This document shows, one piece after another, positions 44,598-55,800 of a DNA stretch of 64,000 bases. The position numbers and the translations under genes are program-made. A model generated the notes under the pieces. It was not told where the DNA came from. It did no database searches and saw only the letters and a program-made list of their open reading frames with translations. The stretch lies in assembly GCA_022394755.1 (NCBI GenBank), contig JAGFCA010000020.1, positions 123,582-187,581 on the forward strand. The letters run 5' to 3'. Numbering within the stretch: the first letter of the stretch is position 1; every line of letters begins with the position of its first letter. This DNA comes from Candidatus Poribacteria bacterium. GTDB taxonomy: Bacteria; Poribacteria; WGA-4E; WGA-3G.

Positions 44598-44741
44598 ACA
44601 CTCATTTGTATAATACGGATAAACTCAAGGCAATACTCAAGATCGTCATCATTATTAAAGACAAGGATACTCGCAGATGACGAGCAGGCATCACAATGGT
44701 CAAGTGTAGAAGAACTGATAAGTTAAATACACTAAGGAAAA

Positions 44742-45581
44742 TTATGTTGTGTTATTCTCTAGAGAATACTCTCTGTTCCCACCAGGACCGCCACCGATTG
44801 CCCATGTTCCACGGAATAGAGATTGTCGTCTTGTCGGCATAGTCTCAATGACTTCATGGCTTAGATTCAGTCGATGCCACTGTGCCCAAATTGAGTTGTA
44901 ACAATTGAAGACAGCACAACGTGGATTGTCCGTGTTTGTCCAATCATTTGCAGCATGCACAAGACTTTCAGTGAAAATCACAACTGATCCTGGTGGACAA
45001 CTGTAATCCTCCATTACATCCCGCATGTTCTGTTCCCAAGGAGATTCCCCTATATTCGGACGATAAGGATCTGGTCCACCGTAGTTGAAATGTGCTTTAT
45101 GAGAGCCGCTGAGAAAAGATGTACCACCTTGTCCAGATTTCACTTCCTCAAGTTCCCACACAACACGAGTGAGTCCAGCGAAGATCTTCCCGCCTGCAAC
45201 CTGATATCTCATTGCATTTGCTTGTTGTGGAGGTCGCACTACGTGTGGCAAACCATTATCTCCACGTTGGGATACACCCCATCCTGGTTCTCTTACAGTG
45301 GTAAAAGATCCTTCACATCGAAAACCGTAACAATCTTGATGGACAAACGGATCTTCGGATAGGATTTCGTTAAGAATTCCTACTATTGCTGGATGATCGA
45401 GTAGTTTCTGTAATGATCCTTGATAACTTTGTCTCGCACCGTCATATACTTCTCTTTTCATTTCTTCAACTTCTGAATCAGACAAGATAGATGGCAACAA
45501 GATCCAACCACGTAAATCAAAGAAGAATTTCTGCTCAGGTGACATTGGTATAGCTTCATCAATTTTTGTTTCTTCTGACAT
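44742..45581 (-). CDS. phytanoyl-CoA dioxygenase-family protein (PhyH) 1
   Basis: 279 residues. The family's double-stranded beta-helix core is seen in VVWELEEVKSGQGGTSFLSG and in SGSHKAHF. The distal metal His is H209 (ESLVHAANDW) and the 2-oxoglutarate Arg is R221. The usual HxD before the core is replaced: the aligned place holds H113-V-V. An HQD at 81-83 lies too early and is not conserved in the paralogue (FED). This could mean altered chemistry, as in halogenases with HxG/A, or loss of activity. The sequence is about 80% identical by eye to the next gene; the C-terminal 27 residues are almost unchanged. Substrate unknown. Confidence 0.8.
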   Translation of the reverse strand: MSEETKIDEAIPMSPEQKFFFDLRGWILLPSILSDSEVEEMKREVYDGARQSYQGSLQKLLDHPAIVGILNEILSEDPFVHQDCYGFRCEGSFTTVREPGWGVSQRGDNGLPHVVRPPQQANAMRYQVAGGKIFAGLTRVVWELEEVKSGQGGTSFLSGSHKAHFNYGGPDPYRPNIGESPWEQNMRDVMEDYSCPPGSVVIFTESLVHAANDWTNTDNPRCAVFNCYNSIWAQWHRLNLSHEVIETMPTRRQSLFRGTWAIGGGPGGNREYSLENNTT

Positions 45582-45662
45582 GCATAACTCCTTAATAGAT
45601 ATTACTTAGACTCTGAAATGGACACAGCGAAAAAAGAATTTAATCTGGTTATTTATTGAAAA

Positions 45663-46523
45663 TTATGTTGTGTTATTCTCTAATGAATACTCTCTGTTCC
45701 CACCGGGACCTCCTCCGATTGCCCATGTACCACGGAAAAGGGATTGACGTTTTTGTGGTATTGCTTCTATTATTTCATGACTTAGGTTCAACCGATACCA
45801 TTGTGCCCAAACGGAATTGTAACAATTAAAAACAGCACACCGTGGGTTATCTGGGTTCGTCCAATCGTTAGTTGCGTGGATGAGACTCTCAGTAAAAACG
45901 ATCGCAGATCCAGGCGGACAACTATAGTCCTCCATCATGTCTCGCATGTTATCCTCCCAAGGGGATTCACTGATATTGGGTCGATTCGGATCAGGTCCGC
46001 CATAGTTGAAATGTGCTTTATGTGAACCAGTGAGAAAAGTAGTTCCGCCTTGTCCAGATTTAACCTCTTCAAGTTCCCATACAACCCGTGTAAGTCCTGC
46101 GAAGATCTTTCCACCAGCAACTTGATAACGCATTGCATTTGCTTGTTGTGGTGGTCGGACGACGTGTGGTACTGTTGTTCCCTTTCCATAGGATAGATTC
46201 CAACCCGGTTGTCTAACAGTAGTAAACGAATTTTCACATCGAAATCCGTAGCAATCCTCAAAGATAAATCGCTCATCAGCAACAATTTCGTTCAGAATTC
46301 CTACAATCTCAGGATGATCAAGTAAGTTCTGGAGTGCACCTTGATAACTATGTTTTGCACCAGCATACACTTCTGCTTTTAACTCTTCGATTTCCGATTC
46401 AGACAAAACTGATGGCAATAGAATCCAACCACGGAGATCAAAAAAGAACTTTTGTTCCGGTGTCATCAACTTTTCTCCTGGACCTAAAGGCATAGGTTCA
46501 TGAGAATGACGTACTTCTTTCAT
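45663..46523 (-). CDS. phytanoyl-CoA dioxygenase-family protein (PhyH) 2, tandem paralogue
   Basis: 286 residues, a tandem duplicate of the adjacent gene with an 81-bp gap. It keeps SGSHKAHF and ESLIHATNDW with the distal His and shares the same H-V-V in place of HxD. Differences cluster at the N-terminus (extra eight residues) and around residues 80-115, where the first gene has HQD and this one has FEDCYGF. Tandem PhyH families are typical of Poribacteria-like genomes. Substrate specificities probably diverged in this loop. Confidence 0.8.
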   Translation of the reverse strand: MKEVRHSHEPMPLGPGEKLMTPEQKFFFDLRGWILLPSVLSESEIEELKAEVYAGAKHSYQGALQNLLDHPEIVGILNEIVADERFIFEDCYGFRCENSFTTVRQPGWNLSYGKGTTVPHVVRPPQQANAMRYQVAGGKIFAGLTRVVWELEEVKSGQGGTTFLTGSHKAHFNYGGPDPNRPNISESPWEDNMRDMMEDYSCPPGSAIVFTESLIHATNDWTNPDNPRCAVFNCYNSVWAQWYRLNLSHEIIEAIPQKRQSLFRGTWAIGGGPGGNREYSLENNTT

Positions 46524-46576
46524 TATATATTATCCTTTATCATAGGATGGTCAAACACACGGCGTTTCTACAACTA

Positions 46577-48325
46577 TTATAACGCATTTTTCAATCCAGG
46601 TAGGAAATAATCCTTTACAACGACTTCCCAACTCATACGAGAGGCAATATCATAACCTTGCTGAATCATTTCTTCAATATCTCGATTTTTTCTTGGTAAT
46701 CTACCAAGAAGTTTTGCAGCAATATCCCGACTATTTTCGACTTCAATATTCGTCCGTTCTGTTAATCCGATGTGCAGAACGTCTTCTAATGACTTAGGAT
46801 CTCCATTTACAAAAGTATAATCAGCAATTACAACATTGGGAGAATCAGTATTATCTATTGCGCGCTGTATGAAACCGCAACAACCACACACATTACTGAC
46901 TACACAGATTGCACCAAAACTGAGGGGTTCGACTTGTGCAATACCAAAAGGTTCATAGATAGATTGTCCAAATTCGGCATCACTTCCTTTACGAATGTCC
47001 ATAAATTCCATTTCAATTGGCATTCGGGAACCACATGAAGCCTGACTCCATCCAAACTGATTTACGAACACTACCTTCACAGCTTTTGATTGCATATTAA
47101 ATGCCGATACACCATTATTCAACTCAATTTCCGCCCCAACGAGATCCGGATAACCTATCTTGTGATATACTGGCCAACCATATTCACGTTCCATTTCATG
47201 GATGTTTTCATGTGGACGTCCAGTCGCTATTTCTGTGGATAGAATAAACAGGACTGCGGTCTTTCCATTAGAAGCAAGTAGTGAATCTAAATGGTGTAAT
47301 ACTTGTAAATCTCGCCAGAGTCCTTTACTTTTTACCAACCGGGTTACATGTGTAAAGATATAGTCAGGACGATAGTCAAGAAGTGTTCTGGCATACTTTT
47401 GAAGTCGTGATTTTGAGTTTAATTTTTCATCTAAACTCATTTCAAAGGCAGGAATTCCGTTATATACGAGATTAATAGGATACGATTCAAATTGGGGAGC
47501 TAAAAATCGGAGTTCATCTACTACAAGGTCCCCAACAGCAAAGATAGTATCACAAAGATGTGCTTTTTCGATTAATGCATGCTTAAAATACCAGAATGGA
47601 TCCCCAAACACATCATGAATAAACTTTCCTTGTGATTTTGCTTGTTCTAATGCATTGTAGAAACGGACATCATGTCCTGGATGTCCTTCTACAATAGGAC
47701 GTATCGAAGCCACTTCATGAGCATAAAAGACAGTATGCATGTTTGATGCACCAGTATCATTTTCGCGCTCTATTTGTGCCTTTAGGACAAGCGGCATTCC
47801 CATAAATTCGTGTGAGATAAGGTACATGGGTGTTTCAGTATGTTCACTTGTTAACACTTTTAACGCTTCAAAGGCGGGTTCAGCAAGCCGGACATATTCT
47901 TCAAATTCCCATTCACTATCGTATCGATTAGATTCGATGCCAAAATGTTCATAGAGTTGCCATTTAAATTTGTTAGTTAAGTCTTCATTACTGTTCGATA
48001 CATTAACCAAAAGTACATCTACCAGTGTTGGAATGTTGTGATCTTTACTCTCAAACTGGCGTTGTCCATATATCAATTCAACATGATAGGTTTTCTCTAT
48101 ATCACTAAGTGAGGTGGCATGTGGAGTAATATTAATTCCTTCGGATGCATGGTAAGAAATCGTTTCCAATGCTCCTAAATCTGCCCCGGAAAATAAAGGT
48201 CCAACAAGTAATGTACGTTCAACAGCTTCGTTGTAACTACGAGTGGTTAGTAAACCTTCTAATACTGCTCCGATACCACCCATTTTTTGGATGGCTTCAT
48301 GTGAAACATGGACAACAATACTCAA
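46577..48325 (-). CDS. glycogen/starch-synthase-like glycosyltransferase (GT-B)
   Basis: 582 residues, GT-B fold. The glycine-rich N-terminal loop KMGGIGAV (about residues 14-21) is the GT5/GT4 motif that binds the nucleotide sugar; a second domain holds FTHVTRLVKSKGLW and YEPFGIAQVEPL, with the conserved Glu pattern E-x7-E of GT4/GT5 enzymes. The start is TTG at 48325 after GAGGTG. The two domains and length suit glycogen synthase-like enzymes; the acceptor and sugar cannot be told. Two PhyH genes follow on the same strand, but the 53-bp gap does not require co-transcription. Confidence 0.75.
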   Translation of the reverse strand: MSIVVHVSHEAIQKMGGIGAVLEGLLTTRSYNEAVERTLLVGPLFSGADLGALETISYHASEGINITPHATSLSDIEKTYHVELIYGQRQFESKDHNIPTLVDVLLVNVSNSNEDLTNKFKWQLYEHFGIESNRYDSEWEFEEYVRLAEPAFEALKVLTSEHTETPMYLISHEFMGMPLVLKAQIERENDTGASNMHTVFYAHEVASIRPIVEGHPGHDVRFYNALEQAKSQGKFIHDVFGDPFWYFKHALIEKAHLCDTIFAVGDLVVDELRFLAPQFESYPINLVYNGIPAFEMSLDEKLNSKSRLQKYARTLLDYRPDYIFTHVTRLVKSKGLWRDLQVLHHLDSLLASNGKTAVLFILSTEIATGRPHENIHEMEREYGWPVYHKIGYPDLVGAEIELNNGVSAFNMQSKAVKVVFVNQFGWSQASCGSRMPIEMEFMDIRKGSDAEFGQSIYEPFGIAQVEPLSFGAICVVSNVCGCCGFIQRAIDNTDSPNVVIADYTFVNGDPKSLEDVLHIGLTERTNIEVENSRDIAAKLLGRLPRKNRDIEEMIQQGYDIASRMSWEVVVKDYFLPGLKNAL

Positions 48326-48362
48326 GATTTCACCTCGTGAATGAATAGGGTTTGAATGTGTT

Positions 48363-48392
48363 AAAATACCATGTGAATAAGAATAGTGTCAA
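48363..48392 (-). promoter_or_regulatory. candidate sigma70-type promoter of the glycosyltransferase
   Basis: Minus strand: TTGACA (48387-48392), 18-bp spacer, TATTTT (48363-48368), two mismatches in the -10. Confidence 0.5.
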
Positions 48393-49483
48393 GTTATTTT
48401 GGTGTATAGGATATGCAAAGCTATTAGCATGAATTCATTAACTCTTCTAAAGAATATTTTCTACATCTCTTCTGCTGCAACACCCATCTATTACCTGGTC
48501 ATTCCAACCCGTTGAATCTATTGATTTCTTAGACATACCTCATAAACGTCAATTCAGCACATAACCAGCAGCGGTAGCTTCGGTTTCTTGGTTATGAACG
48601 GATTTTGAAGATGAATGGTGTATTTCTATGGGGAATTTCAGAGTGGTTGAAACCCAAACTACCGATTTTATTAGTGGGGTTATAATAACCATTCTAAAAT
48701 ACACATTATTATAACGATAATTATGTATGTCATATTATTATGACTTATATTGATACAGAACTTTGTTTTGTATTCGTGATTATCACATTTTGAGGCTGGG
48801 TGTTAAACAATTGTCTTCTTCGTCTGTTTCCGTACCTATGGTGATTTGTTTCACATCTTACTACTATATTGAATACAACGCTACATTACAGGTGCATGTT
48901 AAATGGAATCTAATAGGCTTAAACTAATAACTTGAACCGTCATAAAAAGACATTATCATTTACAAATGGTATTATAATGACCATTCCACCCATCTGAACC
49001 ACCCCAAGTACAACATCTTTTTCAGTACGATGTCCTTAGTATGTATCCTACCGATACGGTTATTATCTGTAGATAATACCTTGTAGCAGCAAGACTTCTT
49101 TTCATTTCGGTATATTTTAACATCAGAGATCAATATAACTATTGTCCTAATCTAACTCCCTTAATAGTTAGTGACCTTAGATCCTGTTCTTTACATAAAA
49201 TTAGATCCACTTAATAGGTTGGGCAATTATATTTTTCTGTGAACATAATAAATATATTATTAATAATATAAAAAATATATAATGATTATTATGGCGTAAT
49301 ATGATGTATTATACATAAAATTAGAAAGGAAATAACAGTTGAAATAACCATTATTATTAGAGTGAAACCGCTAATTCGCTAATTGCTAATTTAATAACTT
49401 TATTAGTGTCCAAACTAAATTAATAATAAACAGACAAAATATAATTTAACAATTAACATAATATAATATATGCATATTGTGAT

Positions 49484-49528
49484 TAATAATATCGGTATAG
49501 AATGCTCATTTGTATACCGATATTATTA
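49484..49528. repeat. perfect 16-bp inverted repeat
   Basis: TAATAATATCGGTATA (49484-49499) and its exact complement (49513-49528), loop 13 nt. No T run, so operator or processed RNA hairpin rather than intrinsic terminator. Confidence 0.5.
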
Positions 49529-49669
49529 CACTATATCAGGTAATACTCACATATATTACTTAATTGACATGATATGGATGTGTTGAAGGGGACACATCGT
49601 GAGCAAAAACTAATCTGACAGAACTTTTTAAAAAATATTCGAATAAGCCATATGTTGCATCTATGTAAA

Positions 49670-49703
49670 TGCCAACGCGGAATGAATGTTGGTAATTTTT
49701 TTT
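49670..49703 (+). terminator. intrinsic terminator in the leader of the giant gene
   Basis: TGCCAAC (49670-49676) pairs with GTTGGTA (49688-49694), one G-U pair, followed by eight T (49696-49703). It precedes the giant gene start by 109 bp from GTG 49812. Confidence 0.6.
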
Positions 49704-49875
49704 GATTGGGATGACCGTAGCAAATCTAATGTCTATCCCATAGATTCTGTTAAAACATAATATCTAAGAGTATTTGAGTAATTAAAAGTTCATATTAAGA
49801 GGGAATATGAAGTGTTAGCTTTAAATAAATTATATCTTAAAAAAAATAATGGTCATGTGTTAAAAGTCACATTGT

Positions 49876-52800
49876 GTGTATGTATTATTAATGCTGAATC
49901 TATTGGGTCATGCTGAAATCACACCAGTGAGCGAGCGTACAACAGAGGTGCAGACTGCTATTGTTGCAGCAGTAGGTGTGAGTTCTATTGATGATGTAAC
50001 TGAGACACACCTTGCAGAGATCACGTTGCTAAACCTTAAAAATAAAGGAATTACAGAACTAAAATCTGGTGATTTATCGGGTATGACTAAACTTGATAGT
50101 CTTAACTTGTATGGTAATCAGCTAAGCCGCCTACCTGATGGTATATTTGACGGGTTAACTTCATTAACTAAACTCCGTTTAGGAAGGAACACGGTTGATC
50201 CAATGTTAATTTCCGTGACACTTGAGAGGGTTGCAGATAATGAATTTAAGGCGAAAGTTCCAACAGGTGCTCCTTTCGCTATAGTTTTACCTGTTAGCGT
50301 TACGAACGGTACCATTGATGATGCTTCTACTACCCTTACTATCCCCGTGGGGAAAATCTATAGTCAGAGTTTGACGGTAACACGTACTGCAGATACAACT
50401 GATGATATCAAAGCAGATATTGGTGCGTTGCCGAGTCTCCCGTCTATAAATCATTACGGCTATGAGTTAACTAAACCCAGTTCCTTACCGATTTTGATAC
50501 ATCGTCATCCCTCCAATGAGTTCGCCCCGGTGTTTTCAGACGGTGAATCTACAACACGATCCATTGCTGAAAATACAATTGCAGGACAAAACATCGGTAC
50601 GGCTGTTGTCGCAACCGATGAAAATGGGGATACCATTACCTATAGTCTAAGTGGTACAGATGCAGCGTCTTTTGATTTTGTAAGTACATCTGGTCAACTC
50701 CAGACTAAAGTCGCGCTGGACTATGAAACGAAGTCGTCCTATTCTGTTATTATTACAGCCACGGATACAGAAGACGAGTCAGATACGATTAGTGTAACAA
50801 TCAACGTGACTAATGTCAATGAAGCACCCGCTTTTTCATCAGATAACCTTACTCTAAGTATTGCAGAGAATACCGAACCAGGTGTCAATATCGGTAGTGC
50901 TGTTACAGCGACAGATGATGATGGTGATACGTTGACCTATAGTCTAAGTGGTACAGATGCAGCGTCCTTTTATATTTTGAGAACCACTGGACAGATACGG
51001 ACAGATGCCAGTTTAGACTATGAAACGAAGAATACTTATTCAGTAACGGTAACCGCTACAGATGGAGACAATGCGACAGCTACAATTGATGTTGCTATTA
51101 ATGTAACAAATGTCGTAGAACTTGGTGAGAATGTGGCACCAATATTCACTGATGGTGAGAGCACAACACGGAGTATACCAGAGAATATCTCTTCTGGAGT
51201 AAACATTGGTAATGCTGTTATTGCGACAGATGACACTAATGATGAGCTGACCTATAGTATCAACGGAACTGATGCGATTTCATTCAGTATAGAAAGTACT
51301 ACCGGACAACTCAAGACAGATGCCAGTTTAGACTATGAGACGAAGTCATCCTATTCTGTTGTTGTTACTGCAACCGATTCGGGTGAATTGACAGATTCTA
51401 TAACTGTTACTATCAACGTGACTGATGTTAATGAAGCACCTGTATTTGCTTCCGAAAGTATTACCAGAAGTGTAGCAGAGAATACTGATGCAGATGTCAA
51501 TATAGGTAGTACTGTTTCTGCAACAGATGACGATGGTGATACGTTGACCTATACTTTCAGTGGAGACGATGCGGCTTCATTCAGTATAGAAAGTGCCACC
51601 GGACAACTGAAAACAAAGGTTGATTTGGATTACGAGGATAAGTATGTTTATTCTGTGAAAGTTACAGCATCTGACGGAACACTTACCGATTCCGTCAATG
51701 TAACTATCAGAGTGACAAACGTGCATGAAGAAGATATCAACAACTATCCTGAGTTTGTTGAGGGGATTTCTACAACAAGGTCTGTCACAGAGAACCTCAA
51801 TTCCGACACAGCTTTTGGTGAAAGAATAATTGCCGCAGACAGTGATGGTGACGGAGTAACCTACTCACTTAGTGGAACGGATGTGACATCCTTTTCTATT
51901 GACACCGATGAAGGTCAACTTAGGACAAGAGTTCAACTAGATTATGAAACTAAAAACACCTATGCTATCACTGTGACAATATCAGATGGAAACGGGGGCA
52001 GTGCCAGTATTGAAGTTACGATCAACATTATTGACGTATTGGAATCCACTCCTCTTGCTGATAGGACAAATGCCGTGATGCTTGGTATCCAAGAAGCTAT
52101 TAGTGAACAGCAGCTTGATACTTCAACGGGAATTAACGATACTGTATTTTCCGCAATTACTTCCGTAACAGTTCCCTCAAGTTCAGTAAGTACGTTTAAA
52201 AGCGGTGATTTCTCAGGTCTTACATCCCTGAAGAGCTTAATAATAGAGAACAACCTTTCCTTAACAAGCTTACCTTCTGACATTTTTGAAGGATTGTCTT
52301 CTTTGGAAGGACTTTCTTTATCTGGTAACAGTTTATTGGATAGTCTCCCTTCAGGTGTTTTTGATAGCTTGGAAATGTTGGAAACACTTAGATTGGCGGG
52401 TAATGGACTGAGTATTCTTCCAAGCAACATTTTTGATGAGTTGACTTCGTTAGAAGTACTGAATTTATCAAGTAACTCGCTGAATAATCTATCGCAAGCC
52501 ATTTTTCAAGAGTTAACCCAACTTGAAGAACTTAATATCAGCACTAATTCCATCCTGAGTCTCCAGTCTAACCTATTTAACGGTTTATCTCAGCTATCTA
52601 CACTCTATATAGATAATAATAAGCTTAGTAGTCTGCCTAATGGTGTGTTTGATGGACTAACCTCACTGGATTCGGTTAGCATACTGCAAGATGGTACACA
52701 ACTATCACTTTCCATATCCTTAGAAAAAGATCAGAACGACCAGATCAAAGCAAGTGTAGATACGGGTGCTACTTTTGATATTGTGGTGCCTATTGTAGTA

Positions 52801-55800
52801 ACCAATGGCAGCATTGAACAGGATACCTCAACGCTTACGATTCCGACAGGTAAACTTGAGAGTGATAATGTAATCACTGTATCCCGTACTGTTGGGACGA
52901 CTGCAGCGGTAACCGTGGAAATCGGAACATTGCCATCAATACCTACTAATCACGCTGGATATACACTGAGTAGATCAAGTTCTGATGAAGTAGTTGTTAT
53001 CCCAGCGACAGACGTAACATCTAATTCTGCGCCAGTCTTTAGTGCCGGTACAAGCACTACAAGAAGTATAGTCGAGAACACTGCAGCAGACGTGAATATC
53101 GGTAGTGCAGTTTCCGCCACGGATGCAGATGATGATTCACTAACCTATAGTTTAGGTGGAACGGATGCAGCGTCTTTTGACATTGATTCAACGAATGGAC
53201 AGTTGAAAACGAAAGCTGCTTTGGACTATGAAACGAAGAGTTCATATTCAGTGAATGTTATGGTATCTGACGGAACGCTTACCGATTCCATCAATGTTAC
53301 CATCAGGGTTACAAACGTGCACGAAGAAGACATCAACAACAATCCTGAGTTTGATGAAGGGATTACTACAACAATATCTGTCAGAGAGAACACCGATTCT
53401 GGTACAGATATTGGTCCTACATTAAATGCCTCTGACAGTGATAGTGACACAGTAACGTATTCGCTCAGCGGAACGGATGCGACATCTTTTTCTATTCACA
53501 GTGATTCAGGACAACTTAGCACAAATGCTGTACTGGATTATGAAACAAAAAATGCTTATGTTGTCACTGTGACTATATCAGATGGAAATGGGGGTAGTGC
53601 CAGTATTGATGTTACGATTAATGTCATTGACGTATTAGAATCCACTCCTCTTGCTGATAGGACAAATTCTGTCATGCTTGGTATCCAAGAATCTATTAAG
53701 GAGCTGCAGCTTGACACTTCAATGGGAATTAATGATTCTGTACTTTCTGAAATTACTTTCTTAGAAGTCCCATCAAGTTCAGTAAGTACGTTTAAAAGCG
53801 GTGATTTCTCTGGGCTTACATCCTTGAGTAACTTAATAATTGACAATAACCTTTCCTTGAAAAGTTTACCATCTGATATTTTTGATGGATTGTCTTCGTT
53901 GGAAGGACTCTATTTTTCTGGTAACAATTCATTGGAAAATCTCCCTTCAGGTGTTTTTGATAGCTTGGAAATGTTGGAAACACTTAGGCTTGTGGGTAAT
54001 GGATTGAGGAATCTTCCTAACAACATTTTTGATGAGTTGACATCGTTGAAAGTACTGAATTTAACGAGTAACTCACTGAATAGTCTTTCGGAGAACATTT
54101 TTCAAGAATTAACCCAACTTGAAGAGCTTAATCTCAGTCACAATTCAATTCGGAGTCTCGGCTCAGACATATTTTCCGGTTTATCTCAGCTTACTACCCT
54201 GCATATAGATAATAATAAACTGAGTAGTCTTCCTATCGGTGTGTTTGAAGGATTAATCGCATTGGATTTGTTTACCATACGACAAGTTGGTACGCAAACT
54301 TCACTTTCCATATCCTTAGAAAAAGATCAGAACGACCAGATCCAAGCAAGTATAGATACGGGTGCTACTTTTGATATTGAGGTACCTGTAATTGTCACTA
54401 ATGGCAGTATTGACCAAAACGCCACTACGCTTACGATTCCGACAGGTAAACTTAAGAGTGATAATGTAATCACTGTATCCCGTACTGTTGGGACGACTGC
54501 AGCGGTAACCGTGGAAATCGGAACATTGCCATCAATACCTAATACTCACTCTGGATATTCACTGAGTGGATCGAGTTCTAATGAGATTGAAGTTATCCCA
54601 GCGACGGCAGGTCCCTCTAATTCTGCACCGGTCTTTAGTGAGGGGGCGAGCACTTCAAGAAGTATCGCAGAGAACACTGGGGCAGATGTGAATATCGGTA
54701 GTGGAGTTTCTGCGACGGATGTAGATGATGATACGTTGACCTATAGTTTAGGTGGAACGGATGTATCGTCCTTTGACATTGATTCAACGAATGGTCAGTT
54801 GAAAACGAAAGCTGCATTGGACTATGAAACGAAGAGTTCATATTCTGTGATAATCACGGTGTCTGATGGTTCATCAACGGATAGTATTACTGTTACAATC
54901 AATATCACCGATATTGATGAAAGACCTCCTAACAACGCCCCAGTATTCACGGATGGTTCAACCACTTCTCGTTCAATTGCTGAGAATACCGAAACCGGAC
55001 AAAATATCGGTACAGCAGTTTCTGCCACCGACGATGATAACAACACGCTGACTTATACCCTTGGTGGTACAGATGCCTCAAGTTTTGATGTTGATAGCAC
55101 ATCTGGTCAGTTAAAGACAAAGGCAGCATTGGATTATGAAACGAAGAGTTCATATTCGGTGACGGTAACTGTTAAGGATGAGAATGATGCTTCAGATTCC
55201 ATTAACGTAACGATCAATGTCACTGATGCGAATGATGCCCCTGCTTTTGCTACCAACTCTGTGGTTAGATTTTTGGTAGAAAATACGCCTGCGAATACAA
55301 ACATTGGTAGTGCTATATCAGCAACCGATGATGATGATGATACGTTGACCTATAGTCTTGGTGGCACGGATGCAGCATCATTCGATATTGATACAAGCGA
55401 CGGTCAACTGAAAACGAAAGCTGCTTTAGACTTTGAAACGAAGTCTTCATATTCTGTGACAATCACAGTCTCTGACGGCTCATTGACTGATAGCATTGTC
55501 ATCACAATCAACATCACCGAAGATGGTACACAATCTAACAACCCTCCTGTTTTCACAGACGGCACAAGCACAACACGATCTATCAAAGAAGGAGCTTCAG
55601 CGGGGCAGAACATCGGGGAACCGATCTCTGCAACTGATCCAGATGCTTTGGATACATTGACCTATACATTAGGTGGTACGAATAAAGGGGCATTTCGCAT
55701 TGACGCATCTACGGGGCAGTTGAAAACTAAAGCAAGTTTAGACTTCAATAGAAAGAAGAAATACTCCGTAACAGTTACTGTCTCAGATGGCAATAGTGGG

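Larger units (their letters stand above)
48393..49811 (+). other. 1.4-kb AT-rich non-coding region upstream of the first giant gene
   Basis: No gene seen of useful length. Contains an ATAACCA/TGGTTAT inverted repeat (48561-48595), a 16-bp inverted repeat (49484-49528), a GATGTGT/ACACATC hairpin (49577-49598) and an intrinsic terminator (49670-49703). Together these suggest that a leader or an unknown small transcript ends here before the giant gene. Confidence 0.4.
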
